From contig NZ_JAHWDQ010000003.1 of the NCBI RefSeq assembly GCF_019312595.1, forward strand, positions 248,001 through 312,000: a stretch of 64,000 nt of DNA, read 5' to 3'. This DNA comes from Zhongshania aquimaris (GTDB lineage: Bacteria; Pseudomonadota; Gammaproteobacteria; Pseudomonadales; Spongiibacteraceae). The position numbers and the translations under genes were made by a program. Shown piece after piece: positions 26,590 to 35,460 of this stretch. Below the pieces are notes generated by a model. It worked only from the letters and a program-made list of their open reading frames with translations, was not told the origin of the DNA and made no database searches. Position 1 is the stretch's first letter. Every line of letters begins with the position of its first letter.

Positions 26590-28752
26590 TTAGCGAAACA
26601 ATTCGCCACTCTCAGCGCGACTAAGTAACAAGGACGGCACGCTGAAGTCGGAGCCATACCGCGCTTCTAGCTCCCTAGCCCTGGCAACAAAGGCGTTTAA
26701 ACCGTAGGCATTTATGGCTTGAAAGACTCCGCCGGTTTGCGCGGGGAAGCCAATACCCATAATCGAGCCAATATTACCGTCACCGACGACGTCAATTACG
26801 CCTTCTTCCATACATTTCACCGCCTCTAAACACTGACTAAACGTGAGGCGATCTTTAATATCTTGATAGGGAATATCGGTATAGCCATTCTTAGCGAAGG
26901 CATCTTTCAAACCGGACCAAATGTGTTTTTTGCCGCCTGCGGGGTATTCGTAATAGCCGCCGCCGTGGATTTTACCCTTGCGACCAAATTCAACGACCAT
27001 GCGATCTAAGACCCGCGATGCCGCGTTGTCATGCCATTCACGCCCCTGCGCGACGGTGTCGGCTTTAGCCTGCTGTCCATTTTTATAAGCGGTTTCTTGA
27101 CTAATTTCATCGATGGCCGCTAGCGGACCAACCGGAGAACCGTTGTCGCGCGCAGCGGATTCAATCAAAACCGGATTCACCCCCTCCTCTAGCATAATAG
27201 CGCCTTGGGTGACGGTTTTGCTGATGACACGAGTGGTAAAGAAGCCAGGTGCATCATTAACCACAATCGGCGTTTTACCAAGCTGCTGCGCAAGATCAAA
27301 GGCCTTCGCAAGAGTTTCATCAGAGGTTTGCACACCGCGAATAATTTCCACCAAGGGCATTTTCTCTGCGGGAGAAAAGAAATGCATACCGATAAAGTTT
27401 TGCGCCCGCACACTGGCCTGAGCCAATTCAGAGATCGGTAACGCTGAGGTATTTGAAGCAAACACACTGTCGCTCGCCAACACAGCTTCGCATTCGGCAG
27501 TGACGGCTGCTTTAATACCGCGATCTTCAAAAACCGCTTCGATCACTATATCGCAGTCAGCAAGATCGTTGTAATCCGCTGTCGCGTGAATCAAGGCCAT
27601 GCACTTATTCATCACGTCTTCGGTCAACTTACCTTTGGCGAGACCCTTGTTAAAAAAGGCCTCCGCGTAACCGCGGCCGCGATCTGCATTTTCTTGGCTG
27701 ATGTCTTTTAGCACAACCTGAATACCCTTCTGGGCGGCAACCGTCGCAATACCCGCCCCCATTTGTCCCGCGCCTAGGATCCCTAACTTTTTACATTTAA
27801 AGCGCTCGCTGACATCAGGCCGACTCGCGCCTTTATTCAAGGCTTCCATCTGCACAAAAAATGCCGTCATCATATTTCTGGCGGTTTGATCTAGTAACAA
27901 ACTCAAAAAATAGCGCCCTTCAATCTGTTGGGCAGTATCAAAATCTACCTTTGCGCTATCGACTACACAGGCAAAAATCGCATTTTGCGCAGGCATCAAA
28001 TTCTTCGTTTGTACCATTACATTTGCTGGGCCAAAAAAAGTTAAGCCCTGATTCGCCGGCTCATCTGGCCCGCCGCCGGGAATAATGAACCCGTCTTGAT
28101 CCCAGGGCTGCTTGGCGTCGGCATGTGTTTTAATCCATGCCTTTGCCTTGGCGTGCATATCTGCCTCATCCGTCGCTAATTCATGAAGTAAACCTTTCGC
28201 TAATGCCTGATCAGCCTTTAAGCGACGTCCTTGGCTAATAAGGCCAATCGCCTCTTGCATACCGAGCAAGTAGGTCATGCGCACGACACCACCAGCGCCG
28301 GGCATGAGACCTATCATCGCCTCAGGCAAGCCCACTTGGACACCCTGTATCGCCACACGGTGATGACAGGCCAAGGCTATTTCAAAACCGCCACCCAGTG
28401 CCGGACCATTCAAGCCCACCGCCACGGGTACGCCTAGGGTTTCGAGCTGACGCAGAGGTGCTTTTGTCGCCATCACCCCCTCGTACATTTTTGTTTTTTC
28501 TTCTGCGCTGGGATTTAAATCCATATCCAGCATTTCATTGATATCGCCACCAGCAAAAAACTGCCCAGGCTTACCACTGCGCACGTACACACCGCTTACG
28601 CCACCCTCAGCTACCATGGCCTGCAATTCAACGATCGTCGCACGCATCGCCTCGTCGTATTCCCGCCCCATGGTGTTTACTGCTTTACCGGGCTGATCAA
28701 AAATCAACTCTACAATGCCGTCGCTATCTTTTTCCAAGCGAATATATGCCAT
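26590..28752 (-). CDS. Fatty-acid oxidation multifunctional enzyme (enoyl-CoA hydratase/3-hydroxyacyl-CoA dehydrogenase)
   Basis: A 720-residue FadB/FadJ-type alpha subunit. The N-terminal crotonase domain has the oxyanion loop FFAGGDIN and both catalytic glutamates (GGGFEIALA Glu124, GLPEAMIGLMPGAGG Glu144). The Rossmann dehydrogenase domain starts at GILGAGQMGAGIA (near 328), with IGMHFFSPAEKMPLVE further on and a C-terminal 3HCDH domain. Together with the upstream thiolase it completes a beta-oxidation spiral. The pair is separated by 132 bp with a hairpin. The exact paralogue (FadB, FadJ or other) is not decided, hence no symbol. Confidence 0.92.
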   Translation of the reverse strand: MAYIRLEKDSDGIVELIFDQPGKAVNTMGREYDEAMRATIVELQAMVAEGGVSGVYVRSGKPGQFFAGGDINEMLDMDLNPSAEEKTKMYEGVMATKAPLRQLETLGVPVAVGLNGPALGGGFEIALACHHRVAIQGVQVGLPEAMIGLMPGAGGVVRMTYLLGMQEAIGLISQGRRLKADQALAKGLLHELATDEADMHAKAKAWIKTHADAKQPWDQDGFIIPGGGPDEPANQGLTFFGPANVMVQTKNLMPAQNAIFACVVDSAKVDFDTAQQIEGRYFLSLLLDQTARNMMTAFFVQMEALNKGASRPDVSERFKCKKLGILGAGQMGAGIATVAAQKGIQVVLKDISQENADRGRGYAEAFFNKGLAKGKLTEDVMNKCMALIHATADYNDLADCDIVIEAVFEDRGIKAAVTAECEAVLASDSVFASNTSALPISELAQASVRAQNFIGMHFFSPAEKMPLVEIIRGVQTSDETLAKAFDLAQQLGKTPIVVNDAPGFFTTRVISKTVTQGAIMLEEGVNPVLIESAARDNGSPVGPLAAIDEISQETAYKNGQQAKADTVAQGREWHDNAASRVLDRMVVEFGRKGKIHGGGYYEYPAGGKKHIWSGLKDAFAKNGYTDIPYQDIKDRLTFSQCLEAVKCMEEGVIDVVGDGNIGSIMGIGFPAQTGGVFQAINAYGLNAFVARARELEARYGSDFSVPSLLLSRAESGELFR

Positions 28753-28774
28753 GATATTTTCTCTCTGCTCTGCC

Positions 28775-28805
28775 GGTAGCCGCGATCAGTTCAAGCTCGG
28801 CTACC
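28775..28805. repeat. Hairpin between thiolase and hydratase/dehydrogenase genes
   Basis: GGTAGCCG (28775-28782) and CGGCTACC (28798-28805) form an 8-bp stem with a 15-nt loop. It lies in the 132-bp spacer of the two beta-oxidation genes and has no T-run, so it may adjust the relative mRNA levels of the pair. Confidence 0.45.
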
Positions 28806-28884
28806 ATTATTTCTTTAGCTTATTCACCTAAGCCGAATGACTAGCTAAGTGATTCCATGTCGTTACTTTACGGTTAAGAAGTGC

Positions 28885-30084
28885 TTAAACTCGCTCAATA
28901 ACCGTTGCAATACCAATGCCGCCGCCCGCACATAGCGTGACCACACCGCGCTTTAAATTCCGACGTTCAAGCTCATCCAATAAGGTGCCAAGAATCATCG
29001 CACCGGTCGCGCCAATCGGATGCCCCATCGCGATTGCGCCGCCGTTAACGTTGATTTTTTCGTCTGGAATATTCAGCACTTTCTGATAGCGCAGCACAAC
29101 TGAGGCAAAAGCTTCATTCAGTTCAAACAAATCTATATCGTCGACTGTTAATCCGGCCTTTTTTAATGCCTTTTCGGTGGCCGGTGCAGGCCCCGTTAGC
29201 ATGATAGTGGGTTCAGTGCCGACTAATGCGCAGCTCAAAATACGTGCTCTTGGCGTCAGATTTTGCTCCTTGCCAGCCCGCTCGTTGCCCACTAATACCA
29301 GCCCAGCACCATCGACGATGCCAGAGGAATTTCCCGGGGTATGCACACAGTGGATATTTTCCAATTCAGGATACTTCAGGCGTGCCACACCGCCGTGACC
29401 GAAATCGTCAAACATCTGGAAGGCAGGCTTTAGCTTTGCTAAGCCTGCTAAGTTGGTGTCGCCACGAATAAACTCATCGTGGTCAAGAATCGTCACACCG
29501 TTAAAATCTTTGACTGGTACTATCGATGTAAAATAGCCCTTGTCTCTAGCCAATGCTGCACGCTGTTGTGACATCACCGCATAGCGGTCAACATCCTCAC
29601 GACTGAACCCGTCCATGGTTGCGATCATATCCGCGCCAAGACCTTGGGAAATAAAATAGCTCTTCATCGCCACCCAGGGGTCGCCTGTTGCGCCGCCACT
29701 GGCACCGATTCCCAGACGAGACATGGACTCCACGCCGCCCGCAGCAACCAAGTCTTCGTAACCCGCAGCGACTTTTGCCGCCGCCATGTTCACCGCGTCT
29801 AAACCGCCGGCGCAAAAACGATGCAGCTGTGCACCTGTGGTTACATCATCCCAGCTCGAATACACCAACGCCGCTTTGGCGATGTTCTGCCCCTGTTCTT
29901 TTACCGGCTCGCCGCAGGCTAAAATCAGATCTTCGACTTTAGAGGTATCCAGATCGTGGCGCTCTTTTAACGCCTCTAAGAGATTGGTCACCAAATCGAT
30001 TGGCTTAACCTCATAGAGCGAACCTCCGCGCTTACCTTTGCCACGCGGTGTACGAATCGCATCGTATATAAATGCTTCTGTCAT
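28885..30084 (-). CDS. Acetyl-CoA acetyltransferase (thiolase, FadA-like)
   Basis: A 399-residue thiolase with the acyl-accepting Cys91 in [30 protein letters not shown] (His) and the second catalytic Cys in TLCAGGGIG. The start ATG 30084 has AGGA 7 nt upstream and fits the usual [15 protein letters not shown] beginning. The frame extends 20 residues further but that part is not family-like. It precedes the multifunctional alpha-subunit gene on the same strand. An AraC-family gene lies 212 bp upstream in the same direction and is a candidate regulator. Confidence 0.93.
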   Translation of the reverse strand: MTEAFIYDAIRTPRGKGKRGGSLYEVKPIDLVTNLLEALKERHDLDTSKVEDLILACGEPVKEQGQNIAKAALVYSSWDDVTTGAQLHRFCAGGLDAVNMAAAKVAAGYEDLVAAGGVESMSRLGIGASGGATGDPWVAMKSYFISQGLGADMIATMDGFSREDVDRYAVMSQQRAALARDKGYFTSIVPVKDFNGVTILDHDEFIRGDTNLAGLAKLKPAFQMFDDFGHGGVARLKYPELENIHCVHTPGNSSGIVDGAGLVLVGNERAGKEQNLTPRARILSCALVGTEPTIMLTGPAPATEKALKKAGLTVDDIDLFELNEAFASVVLRYQKVLNIPDEKINVNGGAIAMGHPIGATGAMILGTLLDELERRNLKRGVVTLCAGGGIGIATVIERV

Positions 30085-30296
30085 GGAATATCCTGTCAAA
30101 CTGAGATGAATGTTATCGCTTAAGCTATCTACCACGGAACGCACAATGGCCGTCAGGCGGTTTTAAGACAATGACATTTTCGGTCAACACACTGACAGAA
30201 TTTTTGAAAAGGAATTTAAAACAATGACTTATGACAAAGTAAGGACAACGGCAGCAAATAAAGACTGCGCTGAATGGACTGAGCTAGCGCCATTCC

Positions 30297-31337
30297 CTAA
30301 CGGCTATTTTCACGCTCTTGTTGGCGATACTCGCCCGGCGTGGTGCCCGTCCATTTTTTGAAACAGCGGTGAAATGCAGAGGGATCGGTAAAACCCATTA
30401 GGGCAGCCACTGCGTTAATCGATAACTCAGAGTTACCGAGATAGGCCATTGCAGCGTCTCGACGACACTCATCCTTAAGTTGCTGAAAGGTCGTACCTTC
30501 TTTTTTAAGACGACGACGCAGGGTTGGTGCCGACATATTTAAGGCGTCTGTAATGCGCTCAAAACTAGGAAATCCCTGCGAAAAATCGTGGCCGATCATC
30601 GCTCTGACTCTCGCCACGAGACTGCCGTCATCCCGCGCGCCACTCATCACCATTAGGGGATACGGTGCAGTGCGCAGAAATTCTTTTAATGTGCGCTCAT
30701 TATGAACCAGCGGATAGCTCAGGTAGCGGGTATCAAATACGAACTCATCTCGAAGCTGGCCGTAATACACCGGGCAGGAAAACAGCTGCTGATATTTTTC
30801 GACACGGGTTTTACCCGATGGTGATTGGCCCGCAAATCGCACTTCTTTTAGTTCGATATTGCTACCAACCAGCCAGCAAAAAAACCGGTGCCAAATCGAT
30901 AAGCCATATAGGTCGGCCATGTCGACTTTATCGCCAGCAAAGCCTTTTTTAATACTGCCATAGCCGACGATCGCGCTATCTTTGCGAGTATCTAAGTAAA
31001 TTTGGGCATCGGCATCATAGAAGGTACGAAAAAACTCACAGGCGCGCTTTATCGCCTTCTCCAAATTCTCGCAGCCAATAATGCAGTAACACATCATCCG
31101 AAACGCACCCGGCGTCACACTCTGGCCAAGCATTAAGCCAAAGGCCTCATCCTGCAAAAGGCTCATCACTTGCTGATATAGCTTGGTATATTGCATCGCA
31201 GAAATATTGGCTTGATAGCCTGCAGACCGGCTATTCAGCGGGTTAAAGCCAATTCCAGCAACCGTTAAGAGACCGCTGTGGTCGTAACCTCTCTCCGCGG
31301 CAAGGTTCAACAGCGACCGAGCAAATTTGGTCGGCAC
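30297..31337 (-). CDS. AraC-family regulator (OruR/ArgR-like)
   Basis: A 346-residue regulator with an N-terminal arabinose-binding-like domain (GYDHSGLLTVAGIGF; MQYTKLYQQVMSLLQDEAFGLMLGQ) and a C-terminal AraC helix-turn-helix pair (MSAPTLRRRLKKEGTTFQQLK; LSINAVAALMGFTDPSAFHRCFKKWTG-like end). Such proteins often control fatty-acid or lipid genes in pseudomonads. The listed start is GTG 31337. The ribosome site AGGAG at 31373-31369, however, is 7 nt from an in-frame CTG at 31361, which would add eight residues. The beta-oxidation genes lie directly downstream. Confidence 0.88.
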   Translation of the reverse strand: MPTKFARSLLNLAAERGYDHSGLLTVAGIGFNPLNSRSAGYQANISAMQYTKLYQQVMSLLQDEAFGLMLGQSVTPGAFRMMCYCIIGCENLEKAIKRACEFFRTFYDADAQIYLDTRKDSAIVGYGSIKKGFAGDKVDMADLYGLSIWHRFFCWLVGSNIELKEVRFAGQSPSGKTRVEKYQQLFSCPVYYGQLRDEFVFDTRYLSYPLVHNERTLKEFLRTAPYPLMVMSGARDDGSLVARVRAMIGHDFSQGFPSFERITDALNMSAPTLRRRLKKEGTTFQQLKDECRRDAAMAYLGNSELSINAVAALMGFTDPSAFHRCFKKWTGTTPGEYRQQERENSR

Positions 31338-31493
31338 GGTTTCTAAATCAATATTACTCAGCAGATTTCTCCTAGGCGTTTTATCTATTATGTGTAGTCT
31401 AGCATCGCTGAATTACAGGCAGCAGTAATATCCATTAAACGCATAATTATCAACTATATTGAATTGATCTTATAAACTGCCATAATCACTACT

Positions 31494-32099
31494 ATGACTG
31501 ACGCTCAATTCGACCTACTAATGACTGGCGATACCGCCCCTGGTGTGGATCGGAATATCGCCGTTAGTAAGCTCGCCACGCTATTTAAACGCCCTGTCGA
31601 GCAAGTCGACAAGTTGCTCTGTGGGAAGCCGAGCCGCGTCCGTAAAAACCTAAATCAAGCTGAGCTTGAGCGCTACCAAAATGCCTTCGAAAGTATTGGC
31701 GTAATCACCAAAGCAGTGACCTCAGCACAAGCAGCAGACGTCCCGCAAATTGACAAAACCCCTGCTACGCTAAACCTGTGTCCAAACGGCACACCCGTGC
31801 TCAGTGAGGACGAACGATATAGGCCTGCCGTCGCAGCACCCGATACTGATCACCTTAGTGTCGCTGACTCCGGTGAAAACCTAAGCAGCAACGACTCGAT
31901 ACCGGTGCCCGCACCTGACACCGATCATATCAGCGTAGCGCCAGTGGGAAGTACCATATTACCGCCGGCACCCAAAGAAAATCCTCCGCAAAAGTCCCTT
32001 AGTCATTTGAGCTTATGCGGACCTGGCACCCCACTCCTAGACAAAAAACCAGAGCTTAATTACCGAGTGCCCAATACCGAACATCTTAGCCTACAATAA
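31494..32099 (+). CDS. Conserved-looking hypothetical protein with short C-terminal repeats
   Basis: The 201-residue protein has two parts. Residues 1-75 look like a compact helical domain (VSKLATLFKRPVEQVDKLL, KNLNQAELERYQNAFESIG), resembling small modules I have seen fused to membrane or zinc-ribbon proteins. The rest is Pro-rich and repetitive: NLCPNGTPVL (94-103) and SLCGPGTPLL (173-182), and APDTDHLSVA (115-124), APDTDHISVA (140-149), VPNTEHLSLQ (192-201). There is no signal peptide or membrane segment. It stands alone between an AraC gene and a two-component system. I do not know its function. Confidence 0.7.
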   Translation: MTDAQFDLLMTGDTAPGVDRNIAVSKLATLFKRPVEQVDKLLCGKPSRVRKNLNQAELERYQNAFESIGVITKAVTSAQAADVPQIDKTPATLNLCPNGTPVLSEDERYRPAVAAPDTDHLSVADSGENLSSNDSIPVPAPDTDHISVAPVGSTILPPAPKENPPQKSLSHLSLCGPGTPLLDKKPELNYRVPNTEHLSLQ

Positions 32100-32123
32100 A
32101 CGTCCACCTAGCCGATTCCAACG

Positions 32124-33497
32124 TTACCGCGGAAACCTCAGCACTATCCGCAAACCAGGATTGTTATCTTTCAATTCAATATAGCCGTCGTGTAAACGCA
32201 CCACTGCCTGCACCAAGCTCAAGCCAAGGCCATTGCCTGGGTGACGACTGCGACTGTGTTCAACTCTAAAAAAGCGCTGAAAAACCCTCTCCCGATCTTC
32301 TTCGGGGATACCTATACCACTGTCAGCCACTTCTATTCTGACAATGCTGCCCTCGACGGCGAGATTAACCTGGACCCGACCACCCTCAGGGGTATATTTA
32401 ATCGCGTTATCTACCAGATTGGCGACAGCCTGGAATAGCAAATTGCGGTCGCCATTGAAGCTACCCACTTTGGCCAAACCGGTGTGGAAAGTTTGTTCCT
32501 TTTCAGCCGCCAACGGCTCGTAAAGCTCAATAACATCGGTCACCAAGGTGCACAAATCAACCTCGGCAAACCCTGAGCGCCTATGCCCCGTTTCCACCTG
32601 CGCAATACGAAGCAATGCGCTAAACGTACCCAGTAAACCATCGGCCTCTTCTATCAAACTTTCCAGTTGGTCTCGACTGGCGGGATCATCACAGCTTTCG
32701 TGAAGCTCACTGAGCTTATTTCGAAGCCTAGTCAGAGGTGTACGCAAATCGTGGGCAATATTATCCGAGACCTGTCGCACTCCCGTCATTAGCGCTTCAA
32801 TCCGGTCCAACATTTGGTTTACGCTTTCAGACAGGCGCAGAAAATCACCGCTGCTGGTTTTGGTATCGATACGCTCCGACAAATCACCCGTCATAATCCG
32901 ACGCAGCGTGATATTTATATTATCGACGCGTCGCAGTGTTAGCGCGGTAACGATGGCGCCACCAATGGTGCCCAGCAGGATAGTGGCGACCATGCTGCGG
33001 GTTAATGCCCCGCCCACTAGCTTGGTACTATTCAGCACATCAGCATAATGGCGTGCAACTAATACATGTTCCCCCCCCGCCAACTGGCGAGAGCGCGCTA
33101 TAAACTCAGTACCGGTCGAATCTGGACCACTGGTTAATGATTCGAAACTGAAGCCCAGCCAGCCATTGCGGTATTCCTCGCTGTCCGGCCACTGATCGAG
33201 GCTGCCGGCAATCTTATTAAGGTTTTCATCACCCACGTAGTAAAAAAATCGAATAAGACGATCGGGACCACTATGGGACTTTACAAAGGCGTCGACCGCA
33301 GATTCACCACCGCTCTCGTATGCGGCACTTAAATCTTTAAGTTCAGTTTCAACAGACTCGTGAACCTTGGCAAAAAAATCATAGGCAATAAACGCATAGA
33401 TCAATGCCAGCACCATAAATACGGCGACACTGAGCCAAGCTACATAGCTGACCAAAAAGCGGAAGGTAAAACTGGTAAAAATTTTACTGAGAATCAT
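32124..33497 (-). CDS. Sensor histidine kinase (HAMP, HisKA, HATPase)
   Basis: A 457-residue membrane sensor. It has an N-terminal helix, a periplasmic domain of roughly 120 residues, a second helix (ATILLGTIGGAIVTAL), HAMP, the phosphoacceptor region SDNIAHDLRTPLTRL (His249), and the ATP-binding boxes NLVDNAIKYTPEGG, VADSGIGIPEEDRERVF and GNGLGLSLV. ATG 33497 is preferred over GTG 33518. It overlaps the response-regulator gene by 14 bp, so the pair should be coupled. The signal is unknown. The OmpR-type arrangement is typical of envelope or metal stress systems. Confidence 0.92.
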   Translation of the reverse strand: MILSKIFTSFTFRFLVSYVAWLSVAVFMVLALIYAFIAYDFFAKVHESVETELKDLSAAYESGGESAVDAFVKSHSGPDRLIRFFYYVGDENLNKIAGSLDQWPDSEEYRNGWLGFSFESLTSGPDSTGTEFIARSRQLAGGEHVLVARHYADVLNSTKLVGGALTRSMVATILLGTIGGAIVTALTLRRVDNINITLRRIMTGDLSERIDTKTSSGDFLRLSESVNQMLDRIEALMTGVRQVSDNIAHDLRTPLTRLRNKLSELHESCDDPASRDQLESLIEEADGLLGTFSALLRIAQVETGHRRSGFAEVDLCTLVTDVIELYEPLAAEKEQTFHTGLAKVGSFNGDRNLLFQAVANLVDNAIKYTPEGGRVQVNLAVEGSIVRIEVADSGIGIPEEDRERVFQRFFRVEHSRSRHPGNGLGLSLVQAVVRLHDGYIELKDNNPGLRIVLRFPR

Positions 33498-34161
33498 CCA
33501 ACATATATCCAGCGCCACGAACTGTGTTCAATAAGGGTTTATCAAAGCCTTTGTCTATTTTTTGGCGCAGGCGGCTGATATGAACATCAATGACATTGGT
33601 CTGAGGATCAAAGTGATAGTCCCACACGTTTTCTAGCAACATTGTGCGGGTCACTACCTGACCGGCGTGACGCATGAGGTATTCCAATAATTTGTATTCC
33701 CGGGGCTGAAGATTAAAAGGCTGGCCGGCGCGGGTAACCTTATGTGCCAGCAAATCCATCTCTAAATCGGCTACCTTTAACCGAGTTACAGCTGATCCCG
33801 CTTCCTGGCGACGCAAGATGACCTCGATACGAGCCAACAGCTCTGCGAAGGCAAATGGCTTTACTAAATAATCGTCACCACCGGCTTTAAGCCCTTTCAC
33901 GCGATCATCAACCTCACCTAATGCACTCAAGATCAGCGCTGGCGTGCTGTCATTCGACGCGCGCAGGGTTTGAATAATGGTTAATCCGTCGACATGGGGA
34001 AGCATACGGTCAACGATAAGCGCGTCGTACTGCTCCGTAGTTGCCTTCACCAAACCGGTTTTGCCATCCGCCGCGTGCTCAACTTGATACCCACTTTCAC
34101 GCAAGCCTTTAACGATATATTCCGCTACGCTCGCATCATCTTCTATCAATAAAACCCGCAT
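33484..34161 (-). CDS. OmpR-family response regulator
   Basis: A 225-residue regulator: a receiver domain with the acidic pair EDD at 7-9, phosphoacceptor Asp51 (IVDRMLPHVDG), Lys in LVKPF, and a winged-helix output domain with LQPREYKLLEYLMRHAG and VIDVHISRLRQKID. It is followed and overlapped by its kinase. A 177-bp gap separates it from the divergent secreted-protein gene, which is the obvious candidate target. Confidence 0.93.
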   Translation of the reverse strand: MRVLLIEDDASVAEYIVKGLRESGYQVEHAADGKTGLVKATTEQYDALIVDRMLPHVDGLTIIQTLRASNDSTPALILSALGEVDDRVKGLKAGGDDYLVKPFAFAELLARIEVILRRQEAGSAVTRLKVADLEMDLLAHKVTRAGQPFNLQPREYKLLEYLMRHAGQVVTRTMLLENVWDYHFDPQTNVIDVHISRLRQKIDKGFDKPLLNTVRGAGYMLDDSQ

Positions 34162-34338
34162 CTATACTAATCCCTTCCGTTTTTATTATGGCTTCGCTGC
34201 GCCATGTCTTTCACACAGCGAAACACCCATCGATGAAAGACCTAAGTTGGTGAAGTACATCTACTTATTCACCCTTAGTATGGGGGCGCGTACACTTTTT
34301 TCCAACAGCTACAGCTCCGACATGGGAGACTAACAGCA

Positions 34339-34827
34339 ATGAATAATATAAAAAATGTGTGCACCTGTCTTATACAATATGTAAGCAAGCTTCATTATTT
34401 GATCCTACTGGGCTGCGGCTTGCTGCCCTGCACAGCATTTGGTGATAATTGGGGCAAAGAATCGGTCAATGACATCACCCTGCCACGGCACGAAAAGCTT
34501 AGCTATCGCCCAACAATCACGTTCTGTATCGAACGCGATGAAAGTACTGGTAAATTCCAAGCCTTTAACGCCAACCAAGCGCGATTCAATCGCGTATGGA
34601 TGGAGCAAAACAACGCGAAACACGGCAGTGATGCCAGTAAAGCCTTGATTAAAATGGGTATAAAGGCGCTGTATAAATCGTTTCACAATCGCAGCGCTGG
34701 CGCAAAACGCTTTCTACCCGATGAAGAGGGTCGGGTTGCAGTCTCACAGTTCACCGAGTATGACGCTGATTACAAAGTCCATTTAAGCAGCGATTCAATC
34801 ACCCTCGGTTTAGCGTTGGCGTTTTAA
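34339..34827 (+). CDS. Secreted protein of unknown function
   Basis: A 162-residue protein with a signal peptide ending near TAFGD (cleavage about residue 35). The mature part has no Cys except one in FCIERDEST and is basic and polar; a short segment reads ALIKMGIKALYKSF. It ends in SSDSITLGLALAF, a beta-strand-like terminus ending in Phe. That ending resembles, but does not prove, an outer-membrane signal. It is divergent from the OmpR-type regulator gene and could be its target. I recognise no family. Confidence 0.7.
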   Translation: MNNIKNVCTCLIQYVSKLHYLILLGCGLLPCTAFGDNWGKESVNDITLPRHEKLSYRPTITFCIERDESTGKFQAFNANQARFNRVWMEQNNAKHGSDASKALIKMGIKALYKSFHNRSAGAKRFLPDEEGRVAVSQFTEYDADYKVHLSSDSITLGLALAF

Positions 34828-34863
34828 GCTAGCTACACCATTTGAGTTAGGCCCTGTTACAAT

Positions 34864-35439
34864 GTGGTGGTTTCTGATGTGGATCTACCGCCAATGCCGC
34901 CAAAAGTTAAAAAGCCCGCTACCCCCTCCAACACCAATGCTATTGAAGACACCAAGCCTATTATCCAGCAAGGGCCGCCTGGCGTTTTCCGTCGACTCGC
35001 CGTCATCGTTTACGACAGCTTTTTACTATTTGCGGTTCTATTTGTCGCCACCTTAATTCCGGCCTACATACTCAGCCCAGAAATGTTCGCCGCCAAACCT
35101 GCGAATGACAGTGTTGTACACGAACTTAACATCCCGATGCAGGGGTGGATTTATCGAGTTTATTTGGTCGCACTGATTATCCTTTTTTACGGCTGGTTCT
35201 GGCGCAAAAGTGGTCAAACTCTTGGTATGCAAGCTTGGCGTATAAAACTGGAAAGTGTCAGCGGTGGCAAACCCAGTTGGTCACAATGCGTTATTAGGGT
35301 GCTTGTCGCGGGTGTATCGTTTACTGCAGGTGGGCTAGGCTACTGGTGGATATGGTTAGATAAGGAAGGCCGCTCATGGCATGACCTAGCCTCAAAAACA
35401 GTATTGCGCTCAATACCAAAAGACAAGAAAAAAGCCTGA
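34864..35439 (+). CDS. RDD-family membrane protein
   Basis: A 191-residue protein. After a polar, Pro-rich N-terminus it has two or three membrane helices and the RDD signature FRRLAVIVYDSFLL (about 43-56), SGQTLGMQAWRIKLES and CVIRVLV, ending with SWHDLASKT. RDD proteins are small membrane proteins, some linked to Na+/H+ transport, mostly unassigned. GTG 34864 is the longest start; ATG 34894 is possible. The last codons and TGA lie inside the bidirectional terminator shared with lptG. Confidence 0.82.
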   Translation: MVVSDVDLPPMPPKVKKPATPSNTNAIEDTKPIIQQGPPGVFRRLAVIVYDSFLLFAVLFVATLIPAYILSPEMFAAKPANDSVVHELNIPMQGWIYRVYLVALIILFYGWFWRKSGQTLGMQAWRIKLESVSGGKPSWSQCVIRVLVAGVSFTAGGLGYWWIWLDKEGRSWHDLASKTVLRSIPKDKKKA

Positions 35440-35460
35440 GTAATTGCTCAGGCTTTTTTC
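35427..35460. terminator. Bidirectional terminator overlapping two stop codons
   Basis: A perfect 14-bp inverted repeat (35427-35440 with 35447-35460, GAAAAAAGCCTGAG and its complement) around TAATTG. Each side supplies an A-run before and T-run after a GC-rich stem, so it works on both strands. The TGA of the RDD gene (35437-35439) and of lptG (35448-35450) are both in the stem. Confidence 0.92.
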
